This document shows, piece after piece, positions 1-12,425 of a stretch of 28,208 bases of DNA. Source of the stretch: Schoenoplectus triqueter (lineage: Eukaryota > Streptophyta > Magnoliopsida > Poales > Cyperaceae). The notes under the pieces were generated by a model. The model ran no database searches and was not told the DNA's origin. It saw only the letters and a list, made by a program, of their open reading frames with translations. Position 1 is the first letter of the stretch. Every line of letters begins with the position of its first letter. The translations under genes were made by a program, and so were the position numbers. The stretch covers positions 1 to 28,208 of the forward strand of contig CAXKVV010001471.1 of the NCBI GenBank assembly GCA_964058805.1, given 5' to 3'.

Positions 1-993
1 GAAGTATACGGTATCCTAAATCGCTCAAATTTGGATAAAAAAAATTTAATCATATAAAGAATAATAATAAGAAATATAATAAGATCAAAGAAAACACTCC
101 GACACAGCCGAACCCGCCAAATGACGGGATCGGTGGATAACCTGACAGGCGAGGATGCGCAGTGCATATACAGACCGGTGGGTCCCACGGGCCTATGGGT
201 CACCGTACGTAACCACAAAGGTCTGGTTATACAAGGCAACTCCGACTGAGAATTACCCGGTCCGCCTCTCAGCACTCCCATGCATTTAATGCATGATTAA
301 CTACCTGACCTAATTAATAATTAGTGATAGTAATAATATTTTCTTAATAATTATGATCTAACAACTTGATTTAATTAATTCTATCTGATCCTATCTCGGG
401 ACTATTTTCCGGATCCTACTCCTATCCTGTCTACGTGTAGTATGACATGATATGACATGTAAATGCGGGTATGTCTCAAATATGCTGGTCAATTTACCGG
501 ATGCATATGATAGGTCAGATTTAGTCTCTACAAAATTTTGGTAAGAAAATACCGCAATTCAGATTTATTTTGAAATCGGTTTTATTTTCGGTTTGGGTTC
601 CTATTTCTGAAAAAAGAAAATTAAATCCCAAGAAACCGTACCTGAGAATAATTGGGTTAGGTCAGAACGTCAAATTGCTAAGTATCGGGTGGCGCGTCAT
701 GATCTTGTCAGATGAGCCGTCTCATCTTGAGTGTATTCGTTTGTCGGCTCGTCAAAATATTTCCGAAGACCTATGAAGTCAAAACAGATTAATTTGCCAG
801 TGTTCTATTAACGTTGGGTCTGGTTAGGTTAGGGTATACCAGACTCTGAATCATGATTATTATTATTTAGTGTTCATGTTTTGAGATTATATTTATTTCG
901 ACTAATGTAACTAACTTAATTTATTTAGATTATTTAAGTTAGCTTAGTGTTATCCCTTAATTAATTTAATTATAATTAGGATAATTAATTAAT
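1..993. other. AT-rich non-coding DNA, possibly decayed repeat
   Basis: No coding region is supported here. The first 290 bases are moderately GC-rich and the rest is strongly AT-rich. The only open stretch of note, 570-776 plus, has no recognisable motif. The block is probably old repeat or retroelement sequence, but no primer-binding site, polypurine tract or LTR end was seen. Confidence 0.4.
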
Positions 994-1480
994 TAAAAAT
1001 AAAGAAATTGATTATTATATAATTAATATTATTCTTATTAAAAATAGAAATTGATTAATATATATTTATATATTTATATATTTATATATTTATTAATATT
1101 ATTCTATTATTAAATAGAGAAATTGACTAATAGTTATTTATATATATTAATTAATGTTATTCAGTTATTAAAATAGAGAAATTAATTAATATATATTATA
1201 CATAGATAATATTATATTTTAATATTCTTTTATTTATTTTAAAAGTAGAGAAATTGATTTATATATATTATATCTTATAGATAATACTAAATTCTAATAT
1301 TCTTTTGTTTATTCAAAAACAAAAGATTTAATTAATTAATATATATTGTTTTATTATATAAATTCTTTATCTCTAATATTGTTTTAAATCTAAAAATAGA
1401 GAAATTGATTAATATATATATAACATATATATATATATATACTAATATATATACATTATATCCTAATTACTATTCTTATC
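994..1480. repeat. Degenerate AT-rich minisatellite
   Basis: A word close to AAATAGAGAAATTGATTAATA recurs near 1000, 1042, 1110, 1169, 1243, 1312 (poor copy) and 1393. Each copy is followed by TATA-rich sequence and a version of TAATATTCTTTTATT. Spacing is uneven, about 40 to 80 bases, so it is an old, diverged tandem repeat. It ends in (TA)n-like sequence near 1420-1450. No coding potential. Confidence 0.55.
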
Positions 1481-2099
1481 AATTGCTTTTATTATTATGT
1501 ATATATATATTTAACATTATATTTCATAAATTTGAAAAATAGTTTAAAATAAATTAAAAAGGAAAACTTAAAAGAAAAATTAAAAATAAAAAGAAGTAAA
1601 CCAATTTAAGAAAATTATTATTGTTTTATTAATGTGTTGGTGTTTTAATGTTCGGGATCATACGCTGACTACCAAATCGTTGGTGCCAATGCACCGATAT
1701 CCCGAAATCGGGGGCAGTCAGGGAATATAATCATTTCCCGATTCTTTAAGTTTACGTATTAATCCATGGATACCGCCAAACCTTTCGGGGCGCCTTCCAA
1801 TTTAATTAGTCACTTTTTAATTTTAGTCATTTTATTATCTTAGAACTTTTAATCACCGGGCCTTTATTATTCTAATGCTAATCCTAATTAGATTTTCAAT
1901 AAATTATTAATCCGATTATCGACCCAGTGATTTCTTATCTTTTGATTTTATCTTAGTTTTTTTATTATTTATTTTACTTTATTTTATTTATTTATTATTA
2001 CATAATTAAAATAAATGCATCCATTCCATCCCTAATGATTTGCCTCCCAAATTTTCAAATCTGTGTGTAAGCCCATTACTTAGGTTCAACAGTTCATTA
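1481..2099. other. AT-rich non-coding DNA
   Basis: No gene is supported. A less AT-rich island around 1650-1800 has short inverted words (CCCGAAATCGGG, and GGGAA...TTCCC around 1720-1740), but nothing that identifies an element. Confidence 0.4.
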
Positions 2100-3605
2100 T
2101 TAACATCATTATCTTAGCCATAATTAAACCGACCTAACTGAACATCAGAATAGACAAGGGACAAGGGCACAAACCCTTCGTCAGGGCAGTACACAATAGA
2201 AACCAGCATCACTGACAAGCGAACCAGACCCAATCAAGTCAAGCTTGCACAACAAATAAACCAGATAATACCAAATCCAACTCATACCAGCAAGTCCAAA
2301 ACTCAGGCATCAATATTATAGAGCATTAATCAATCACACGATTCATATTACTAAGGTAACAACAGTGGGTCAGCAGGGTTCATTTAGTAACCGAGCAAAA
2401 CAGATGGGGCAAACTCCCTTGCCTCACTGGTACCAGTCGGTACCAGTGTACCAAGGAAATAAAAATCACCACAATTGCAGCCTCAATCAGCAAGGCACAA
2501 GCAAGACAGCTAGCACAAGTCATGCCAGCATAACAAGGCCAGAACTAGGCACAACACAAGGCAGCAGAAGACATAAAAGGGCTCAATACATGAATTAACC
2601 GACACAACAAATCTCAGAGAACCAACCATAAGGCAGTACAAGTCCATTCAACTGGTACCGAATCAGCACCACATACAAAATAGAGTTTGGCAGATAAGCC
2701 ATCACACAACACCAACCAAATCACATAAGGAGAGCACAAATCGAATATGCATCAGATAATAACCAACATAATTTAGCAAGAGGGCTCAGCTTAGGCCTCG
2801 CTTCATTGGTACCGATTGGTACCAGGTACCAAGGCAAAACACACAAAAGGAATTTCTAGCAGCCAAGAAAGTACAACATACTGACAAGGACAGAGGTCGA
2901 GCAAAAACCGCACCAGTGCATTCAACAGTACCAGACATCACCCCCATTTTCTAATCCGCCCTTAACAGAATTGAGCTCCTCATACGAGAAGCACACAACA
3001 ATTGCAGAAGATCCCAACAGTAAGAATTTTACTGGCTCAAGGGTAAAAAGAAATTAACTCGGACTACTCAAGACAAACAATTAGCTGAGGAATGCAAAGC
3101 ACGGGCTCAGCCCTGCTCAAAGGAGGCCCACAAGGCCGGAAAGGAAAAAGGAAAGGCATTACCCGATTTCGTACGCGTGGCAGCAAGAACGGTTAAGGTC
3201 GCGCTCAATTTGGCGGTCGGAGGTGAGGCAACACAAGAGGAGGGGGTGAGGTTCGGCCATAGGGGGTTTTGGCCAGGCTCAGTGGCCACTGTCGGCCAAG
3301 GGTGTTGCGACGCCTGGCTAGGGCACAGGGGCGTGACTTCATCTCGGTCATGATGAGCCAGGCGGAAATGGGGGGCAGGTTTGAGTGATTTATGAAAATG
3401 AAAGGGAGGAAGGGATTTGGGAATCGAGTTTGTCGTCCGGGGAATAGGGGAAAAAAAGAGAAGAAAAGGGAAAGCAAAAATTCTGGGCCGGGGAAGGGGG
3501 GAGAGAGAGAGAGAGAAGAGTGATTTGATGGGTATTAAATGAGAGAGAGAATTTGACAGCACGGGATTCTCTGTGGCAGAGTACTGTGGCCATTGGTGTT
3601 GCAAT
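2100..3605. other. GC-richer block, possible old retroelement or LTR sequence
   Basis: Base composition changes here from AT-rich to mixed. Two stretches, near 2425-2500 and 2795-2870, share the order GCCTC..TT/CTGGTACC..GGTACCAG..GTACCAAGG and then GCAGCC, so they look like diverged copies about 366 bases apart. On the minus strand 3605-3105 is strongly pyrimidine-rich, with a (CT)n run, and resembles the transcribed leader of a plant gene or LTR. Open frames here (2365-2598 plus, 3107-3604 minus) are low-complexity Ser/Pro/Phe-rich and overlap open frames in other phases, so I do not call them genes. Confidence 0.35.
3500..3516. repeat. (GA)n microsatellite
   Basis: An uninterrupted GA run inside a longer purine-rich tract, about 3395-3560. 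Read on the minus strand it is a CT-rich leader-like tract. Confidence 0.8.
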
Positions 3606-4434
3606 TTGATTTGAATTTGGGAAATTTGAACATTTTGTTATTGTAAATCATTTATTTCTTTGTTATATCAAAATAGGTTAAGTTCAGAAGTCGTTTAGTA
3701 ATATTTTGATTATATTTATTTAATAATTCAAAATCTTTGATTTAAATTATTTGAAGTGATTATTTACTTTCTATTGGTTGTTCTTAGTCGTTAGTATGTT
3801 CGCATGGTATTATTTTTGTCTTTTTATTTGATTATTCATTTGATCATTAGATAAAGTCGTAAAATATACTTTATCTTTATTTACTTATAAATCATAAAAT
3901 AATTAAATTAAATTATTATATTTAAGGTTTGTTAATTATTTTGTTACGTTAGTTCTTAATTGTAATTAAGATTTATGATTACTACTTTAATCGTATTTAA
4001 TATTTAAGTTTTAAATCTCGAATATTAACATTTTAGATCTACACCTGACGCTTCGTTAATTTCATTAATTGAATCTCTCCTTAATAAATTTTTATTCCCC
4101 TTTTTACTATTAAAACTCGAATAAGTTAGCAAGAATTTAAATTCTTGCTTTATTCGTGTACCCAATTCCATTTCACCAGATATTCTTGTTTAATTTCATC
4201 AATTAAGTTTCAAGTTATTATATTTTAATAGCGCTTTAATTTGATCTTTGGGTTTTGTTATTCGATTCTCAATCTCCTTCAACTACTCATATTCCAAACT
4301 TGTTTAAATTATTATTTATTTAAATATATATATATATATAAACATTGATTTAAATTATTTATTAACGTACATTAAATCATTGTAATTATTATTCTAATTA
4401 TCATTGTTTCTTAATTAAATTTCACGGTTTGACA
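3606..4434. other. AT-rich non-coding DNA flanking the satellite
   Basis: No gene is supported. It contains a pure (AT)n tract at about 4324-4341. The change to satellite sequence at about 4435 is abrupt. Confidence 0.5.
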
Positions 4435-5209
4435 GTTTTCATGTTTTCCGCTCGAAGACACGTTTTTGGCGGCAACGAGGGCGTCGTGTCTTGTTTTCAT
4501 CATTTGCGCACCCTGACTCGTTTTTGGCGATACCGTGGGCGTCGGGTCCCATTTTCATGTTTTGCGTGCCCGGACTCGTTTTCGACGGTATTGAGGCCGT
4601 CGAGTCCCGTTTTTATGTTTTGCGCTCCCGGACTCATTTTAGGCGGTATCGGGGCCGTCGGGACTCGTTTTCTTATTTTAAGCGCCTGGACTCATTTTTG
4701 ACGGTACCGAGGGCGTCGGGTCTCATTTTTATGTTTTGCGCTTCCGGACTCGTTTTCGGCGGTACCGGGGGCGTCGGATCCCGTTTTCATGTTTTGCGCT
4801 CCCAAACTCGTTTTCGACGGTACCGGGGACGTCGGCTCCCCTTTTCTTGTTTTGCGATCCCAAACTCATTTTCGGCGGTACCGGGCTCGTCGAGTCTCGT
4901 TTTCTTGCTTTGCGCGCCCATACTCATTTTCGAAGGTACCGAGGGCATCAGGTCTCGTTTTTAAGTTTTGCGCTCCCGCACTCGTTTTCGGCGGTTCTGG
5001 GGCGACTGGTCCTGTTTTCATGTTTTGCGCTACCGGACTCGTTTTCGGCGGTACCGGGGGCGTCGGATCCCGTTGTCTTGTTTTCCGTTCCCAGACTAAT
5101 TTTCGGCGGTACCGAGGGTGTCGGGTCCCGTTTTCATATTTTGCGCGCCCCGACTCATTTTAGGCGTTACCGAGAACGTCAGGTCCCGTTTAAATGTTTT
5201 GTGCCCTCA
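4435..5209 (+). repeat. Satellite segment 1 (about 13 monomers, orientation A)
   Basis: Monomers read TTTTCATGTTTTGCGC...GACTC...CGGTACCG...GCGTCGGG on the plus strand. The first unit (CGGCAACGAGG, GACACG) and the second (CATCATTTGCGC, GATACCGTGGGCG) are reverse complements of the marker units found many times in segment 2. The segment therefore carries the same higher-order variants and came from the same array by inversion or fold-back copying. Confidence 0.93.
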
Positions 5210-7685
5210 AAAATGAGTATGAGCGCGCGAAAAATGAAAACTAGATGGGACGCACCCGGTAACCGTCGAAAATTAGTCCGAGAGCGTAAAACATGAAAAT
5301 GGGACACGACGCCCACGGTACCGCCGAAAATGAGTCCGGGAGCGTAATACATGAAAACGAGACCGGACGCCCTCGGTACCTTCGCAAATGAGCAAGGGCG
5401 CGCAAAATAAAAAAACGAGACACGACGACCCCGGTACTGCCGAAAACAAGTTCGAGAGAGTTCGGGAGGGCAAAATATGAAAACGGTACGCGACGCCCTC
5501 GGTACCGCCAAAATAATGAGTTCGGGAGCGCAAAACATGCAAACGGGATAGGACACCTTCCATACCGCCGAAAATGAGTATGTACACGCGAAACTTGAAA
5601 ATGGGACCCGACGCCCTCGGTACCGCCGAAAATGAGTCCTGGCACACGAAACATGAAAATGGGACCAAACACCCTCGGTACCGCCGAAAACGAGTCCTTG
5701 CGCGCAAAACAAGAAAAACAGTTCCCGACGCCCCCGGTACTGCCGAAAACAAGTTCGGGAGCGCAAAACATGAAAACGGGACCCGACGCCCTCGGAACCG
5801 CTGAAAATGAGTCTGGGAGAGCAAATGAAGAAAACGGGACCCGACGCCCCTGGTACCGCCGAAAATGAGTATGGGAGCGCAAAACATGAAAATGAGACCC
5901 GACGCCCTCGGTACCGCCGAAAATGAGTCTAGGCACGCAATACATGAAATCGGGACTCGACGCCCACGATATCGCCGAAAACGAGTCCGGAAGCGCAAAA
6001 CATGAAATCGGGACCCAACGCTCTCAGTATCGCTGAAAATGAATCCGGGCACGCAAAACATGAAAACTGGACCCGACGCCCACGATATCGCCGAAAACGA
6101 GTCCCGGAGCGCAAATGATAAAAACTGGACTCGACGCCCTCGTTGCCGACGAGAACGTGTCTCGGAGCGGAAAATATGAAAACGGCAGTGGACGCCCTCG
6201 GTACCGTTGAAAATAATTCGGGCGGGCAAAGCATGAAAATGATACCCGACGCCCTCGGTACCGTCGAGAAAATTATTCCGGTCGTGCAAAAAATGAAAAC
6301 GGGATGGGATGACTTGGGTACCGCCGAAAATGAGTATGGGCGCAGGAAACATGAAAACGGGACTCGACGCCCTCGGTACCGCCGAACATGAGTCCGGGCG
6401 CGCAAAAAAAGAAAACGGTACCTGACGCCACCGGTACCGCCGAAAACAATTCCGAGAGTGCAAAACATGAAAACGGGACCTGATGCCCCCGATACCGCCG
6501 AGAACGAGTCCGAGAGCGCAAATCATGAAAACGTGACCTGATGCCCTCGGTTCCGTCGAAAACGAGTCCGGGCGAGCAAAACAAGAAAATGAGACTCGAC
6601 GCCCTCGGTACCGCCGAAAACGAGTCCGGGAGCGCAAAACATGAAAATGGTATTCGACACCCTCGGAACCGCCGAAAACGAGTCCGGGAGCGCAAAACAT
6701 GAAAACAGGACGAGACACCCTTAGTACCGCCGAAAATGAGTCCGGACACGCAAAACATGAAAACAGGACCCGATGCCCACGATATCGCCGAAAATGAGTC
6801 CGGGAGCGCAAATGATGAAAATGGGACCCGACACCCTCGTCGCCGCCGAAAACATGTCTCGGGATAGGACGCCTTCGGTACCGTCGAAAATGAGTATGAG
6901 CGCGCGAATCTTGAAAACGGGACCCGACGCCCTTGATACCACCGAAAATGAGTCCGGGCGCTCGAAACATGAAACGGGACCCGACGCCCTTAGTACCTTT
7001 GAAAATGAGTCCTTATGCTCAAAATAAGAAAACGGTACCCTACGCCCACGGTACTGCTGAAAACAAGTATGGCAACGCAAAATATGAAAACAGGACCGGA
7101 CGCCCTCGGTAACGCCGAAAATGAGTCGCAGCGCGCAAAATATAAAAACGGGACATGACGCCCTCGGTACCACCGAAAATGAGTCTGGTAGAGCAAAAGA
7201 ATAAAACGGGACCTGATATCCCTGGTACCGCTGAAAATGAGTCCGGGAGCGCAAAACATGAAAACGAGACCTGACGCCCTCGGTACAGCCGAAGACGAGT
7301 CCGCAAGCGCAAAACATAAAAATGACACCCGACGCCCCCGGTACCACCGTAAACGAGTCTAGGAGCGCAAAACATGAAAACGAGACTCAACGCCCTTGGT
7401 ACAGCCGAAAATGAGTCCGCAAGCGTAAAACATAAAAATGAGACCCGACGCCCTCGGTACCGTCGAAAATGAGTCCGGGCGCGCAAAACAAGAAAACGAG
7501 ACCCAACGCCCCCGATACCGCCGAAAATGAGTCTGGGAGTGCAAAATATAAAAATGAGACCCGACGCCCTCGGTTCCAACGAAAAAGAGTTCAGGCACGC
7601 AAAACAAGGAAACGAGACCCGACGCCCTTGATACGGCCGAAAACGAGTCCGGGAGCGCAAAACCTGAAAACGAAAGTCGACACCC

Positions 7686-9700
7686 TCAGTACCGCCGAAA
7701 ATGAGTCCGGGCACGCAAAACATGAAAATGGGACCCAACGCCCACGTTATCGCCGAAAACGAGTCCGAGAGCGCAAATGATGAAAACGGGACCGCACACC
7801 CTCGTTGCCGCCGAAAATGTGTCTCGGAACGTAAAATAGGAAGACGACAAGGGACACCCCCGGTACCGTCGAAAATGATTCCAGGCGGGCAAAACATGAA
7901 AACAGTACGCGACGCCCTCGGTACCGCTAAAAAATGAGTCCGAGCGCGCAAAACATTAAAACGGGATAGGACGCCTTCGGTACCGTCGAAAATGAGTATG
8001 GGCGCACAAATCTTGAAAATGGGACCCGGCGCCCTCGATACCACCGAAAATGAGTCTGGGCGCGTGAAACATGAAAACGAGACCTGACGCCCTCGGTACC
8101 TCCGAAAACGAGTCCTTGTGCGCAAAATAAGAAAATGGGACTCATCGCCCACGATACTGCTGAAAACGAGTCTAGCAACGCAAAACATGAAAACGGGACC
8201 TAACGCCCTCGGTAACGCCGAAAATGAGTCACAGCCCGCAAAACATGAAAATGGGACCCGACGCCCTCGGTACCGCCGAAAATGAGTCTGGGCGCCCCCA
8301 ATACCGCCGAAAATGAGTCCGGGAGCGCAAAGCATGAAAACGAGACCCGACTCCATCGGTACCGCTGAAAATGAGTCCGAGCACGCAATACATGAAAACG
8401 GGACTCGACGCCCACGGTATCGCCGAAAACGAGTCCAGTAGCGCAAAAGATGAAAACGGGATCCAACGCCCTCGGTACCGTCGAAGACAAATCCGGGAGC
8501 GAAAACCATGAAAATGGGATGGGACGCCCTCGGTCACCGTCGAAAATGAGTCGGAGAGCGTAAAATATGAAAACGGGACTCGACGCCCTCGGTACCGCCG
8601 AAAATATGTCTCAGAGTAAAAAACATGAAAATGGTAGGGGACGCCCTCAATACCGTCAAAAATGAGTCAGGGTGGGCAAAATATGAAAACGGGACCCGAC
8701 GCCGTCGGTACCGCTGAAAATGATTTTGGGAGCGGAAAACAAAAAAAAGGGACCCGACGTCCTCGGTACCACCGAAAACGAGTCCGGAAGCGCAAAACAT
8801 GAAAACGAGACCCGAGGTCCTTGACACATCCGAGAACGAGTCCGGGAGCGCAAATCATGAAAACGAGACTTGACGCACTCGGTACCATCGAAAACGAGTC
8901 CGGGCGTGCATAACAAGAAAACGAGACTCGACGCCCTCGGTACCACTGAAAACGAGTCCGGGAGCGCAAAACATGAAAACAGGACCCCAATGCCCCCGAT
9001 ACCGCCGAGAATGAGTCCAGGAGCGCAAATCATGAAAACGTGACCTCACGCCCTCGGTTCCGTCGAAAACAAGTCCGGACGTGCCAAATAAGAAAACGAG
9101 ACTCGATGCCCTCGGTACCGCCGAAAACGAGTCCGAGAGCGTAAAACATGAAAACGGGACGAGACACCCTCAGTCCGTCGAAAATGAGTCCGGACACGCA
9201 AAACATGAAAACGGGACCCGACGCCCATGATATCAACGAAAATGAGTCCGGGAGCACAAATGATGAAAACGGGACCGCACACCCTCGTTGCCGCCGAAAA
9301 TGTGTCTCGGAGCGGAAAACAGGAAGACGACAAGGGATACCCCCGGTACCGTCGAAAATGATTCCAGGCGGGCAAAACATGAAAATGGTACGCGACGCTC
9401 TCGGTATCGCTAAAAAATGAGTCCGAGCGCGCAAAACATTAAAACGGGATAGGACGCCTTCGGTACCGCCGAAAATGAGTCTGGGCGCACGAAATAAGAA
9501 AAAGGGACCTGACGCCCTCGGTACCTCCGAAAAGGAGTCCTTGTGCGCAAAATAAGAAAACGGGACTCGTCGCCCACGATACTGCTGAAAACGAGTCTGG
9601 CAACGTAAAACATGAAAACGGGACCTAAAGCCCTCGGTAACGCCGAAAATGAGTCGCAGCGCGCAAAACATGAAAATGGGACCTGACGCCCTCAGTACCG
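7686..9700. repeat. Paralogous multi-monomer blocks (7686-8270 and 9170-9700)
   Basis: The two blocks share a run of private variants in the same order: ACCGCACACCCTCGTTGCCG, AGGAAGACGACAAGGGA, GATTCCAGGCGGGC, CATTAAAACGGGATAGGACG, TCCTTGTGCGC and CGATACTGCTG. Equivalent points are 1483 bases apart before, and 1425 apart after, a position where the second block lacks one monomer. This is a second, older higher-order duplication. Confidence 0.8.
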
Positions 9701-10857
9701 CCGAAAATGAGTCTGGGAGAGCAAAAGAAGAAAAACGGGACCCGACGCCCCCCGTATCGCGGAAAATGATTCGGGGCGCACAAAATAAGAAAACGAGACC
9801 TGACGCCCTCCGTACCGCCGAAAATGAGTCCGGGAGCGCAAAACATGAAAATGGGACCCGACGCCCTTAGTACCGCCGAAAACGAGTACGGGAGCGCAAA
9901 ACATGAAAATGAGACCCGACGCCCTCGGTATCCCCGAAAACGAAGCAGGCACGAAATATAAGAAAATGGGACTCGTCGCTCACGGTATCGCCGAAAACGA
10001 GTCCGGGAGCGCAAAACATGAAAACGGGACTGGACGCCCTCGGTAACGTCGAAAATGAGTTGCAGCTTGGAAAATATGAAAACGGGACCCAACGCCCTCG
10101 GTACCGTCGAAAATGAGTCTGGGAGAGTAAGAGAAGAAAAACGGGAACCAACGCCCCCGATACCGCCGAAAATGAGGTCGGGAGCGCAAAACATGAAAAC
10201 GAGACCCGACGCCCCTCGTACCGTCGAGAATGATTCCGGGCGCACAAAACAAGAAAACTAGACCTGACGCCCTCGGTACCGCCGAAAATGAGTCCGGGAG
10301 CGCAAAACATGAAAACGGGACCCGACGCCCTCAGAACCGCTGAAAATGAGTGCGGGAGCGCAAAACATGAAAACGAGACCCGACGCTCTCGGTATCATCG
10401 AAAATGAGTCCAGGCACGCAATATAAGAAAACGGGACTCGTCGCCCACGGTATCGCCGCAAACGAGTCTTGGAGTGCAAAAGATGAAAACGGGATCCAAC
10501 GCCCTCGGTACAGTCGAAGACAAATCCGGGAGCGAAAACCATGAAAACGAGACCCGACGCCCTCGGTCAACGCCGAAAATGAGTCCGGGAGCGCAAAACA
10601 TGAAAATGAGTCCCGACGCCCTCGGTACCGCCGAAAATGAGTCAAGGAGCGCAAAACATGAAAACTGGATTTGACGCCCTCGATTCCGCCGAAAACGAGT
10701 CCGGAAAAGCAAAACATGAAAACGGAACTCGACACCCTCAGTACCGCCGAAAATGAGTCCAGGCAAGCAAAATATGATGAAAGCAAAACCCTCAGTACCG
10801 CCCACGAGTCAGGAAAAGCAAAACATGAAAACGGGACCCGACGCCCACCATATCGCC

Positions 10858-12425
10858 GAAAACGAGTCTGGGAGCGCCAATGATGAAAACGGGACCCGAC
10901 GCCCTCGTTGCCGTCGAAAACGTGTCTCGGAGCGGAAAACATGAAAACGGTAGGGGACACCCTTGGTAACGTCGAAAATAATTCGGGCGGGCGAAACATG
11001 AAAACGGTATGCGACGCCCTCGGTACGGCCGGAAAAAATGAGTCTGGGTGGGCAAAACATGAAAATGGGATGGAACGCTTTTGGTACCGCCGAAAATGAG
11101 TATGGGCGCGCGAAACATGAAAACGGGACCCGACGTCCTCGGTACCGCCGAAAATGAGTCCAGGCGCGCGAAACATGAAAACGGGACCCCACGCCCTCTG
11201 TACCGCTGAAAACGAGTTCGGGCGCCCAAAACAAGAAAATGGTACCCAACGCCCTCGGTACTGCCAAAAATAAGTCCGGGAGCGCAAAACATGAAAACAG
11301 CACCTCACGCCCTCGGTAACGCCAAAAATGTGTCGCAGCTCGCAAAACATGAAAACGGGACCCGACGCCTCGGTACCGCCGAAAATGAGTCTGGGAGATC
11401 AAAAGAAGAAACGAGACCCGACGCCCCTAGTACAGCCTAAAATGAGTCCGAGAGCGCAAAACATGAAAACGAGACCTAACGCCCTCAGAACGGTCGAAAA
11501 TGAGTCCGGGTACGCAAAACATGAAAACGGGACCTATCACCATCAATACCGCCAAAAACGAGTGCGGGAGTGCAAAACGTGAAAACGAGACTTGACGCCC
11601 TCGGTACCGTCGAAAACGATTCCGGGCACGCAAATACATGAAAATAGGACTTGACGCCCACGGTATTGCCGAAAACGAGTCTGGGAGCGCAAATGATGAA
11701 AACGGGACCCGACGCCCTCGTTGCCGTCGAAAACGTGTCTCGGAGCGGAAAACATGAAAACTGTAGGGGACACCCTTGGTAACGTCGAAAATAATTCGGG
11801 CGGGCGAAACATGAAAACGGTATGCGACGCCCTCGGTACGGCCGGAAAAAATGAGTTTGGGTGCGCAAAACATGAAAATGGGATGGGACGCTTTTGGTAC
11901 CGCCGAAAATGAGTATGGGCGCGCGAAACATGAAAACGGGACCCCACGCCCTCTGTACCGCTGAAAACGAGTTCGGGCGCCCAAAACAAGAAAATGGTAC
12001 CCGACGCCCTCGGTACTGCCAAAAATAAGTCCGGGAGCGCAAAACATGAAAACAGCACCTCACGCCCTCGGTAACGCCAAAAATGTGTCGTAGCTCGCAA
12101 AACATGAAAACGGGACCCGACGCCTCGGTACCGCCGAAAATGAGTCTGGGAGATCAAAAGAAGAAACGAGACCCGACGCCCCTAGTACCGCCTAAAACGA
12201 GTCCGAGAGCGCAAAACATGAAAACGAGACCTGACGCCCTCAGAACGGTCGAAAATGAGTTCGGGTACGCAAAACATGAAAACGGGACCTGTCACCATCA
12301 ATACCGCCAAAAATGAGTGCGGGAGTGCAAAATGTGAAAACGAGACTTGACGCCCTCGGTACCGCCGAAAACGATTCCGGGCACGCAAATACATGAAAAT
12401 GGGACTCGACGCCCACGGTATTGCC
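10858..12425. repeat. Recent 14-monomer tandem duplication within the satellite
   Basis: 10858-11670 (813 bases, 14 monomers) and 11671-12425 (755 bases, 13 monomers) are adjacent direct copies with far higher identity than neighbouring monomers. Shared private variants include TGTCGCAGCTCG / TGTCGTAGCTCG (11331, 12086), ACGCTTTTGGTACC, the ACCATCAATACCGCC unit and AGATCAAAAGAAGAAACGAG. Equivalent points are 813 bases apart at the start (10906 and 11719) and 755 apart after the second copy lost exactly one 58-base monomer, the unit at about 11110-11185 in copy 1. Confidence 0.88.

Noticed and set aside
2365..2598. A 77-residue plus-strand frame as a gene.
   Set aside because: No recognisable motif; it lies in repeat-like sequence with GGTACC duplications and has no supporting structure.
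3107..3604. A 165-residue minus-strand frame as a gene.
   Set aside because: Low-complexity Ser/Pro/Phe composition follows from a CT-rich tract, other frames are open over the same bases, and no motif is seen.
1..4434. A complete LTR retrotransposon.
   Set aside because: No paired LTRs, primer-binding site, polypurine tract or polyprotein motifs were seen; only composition and a leader-like tract hint at an old element.
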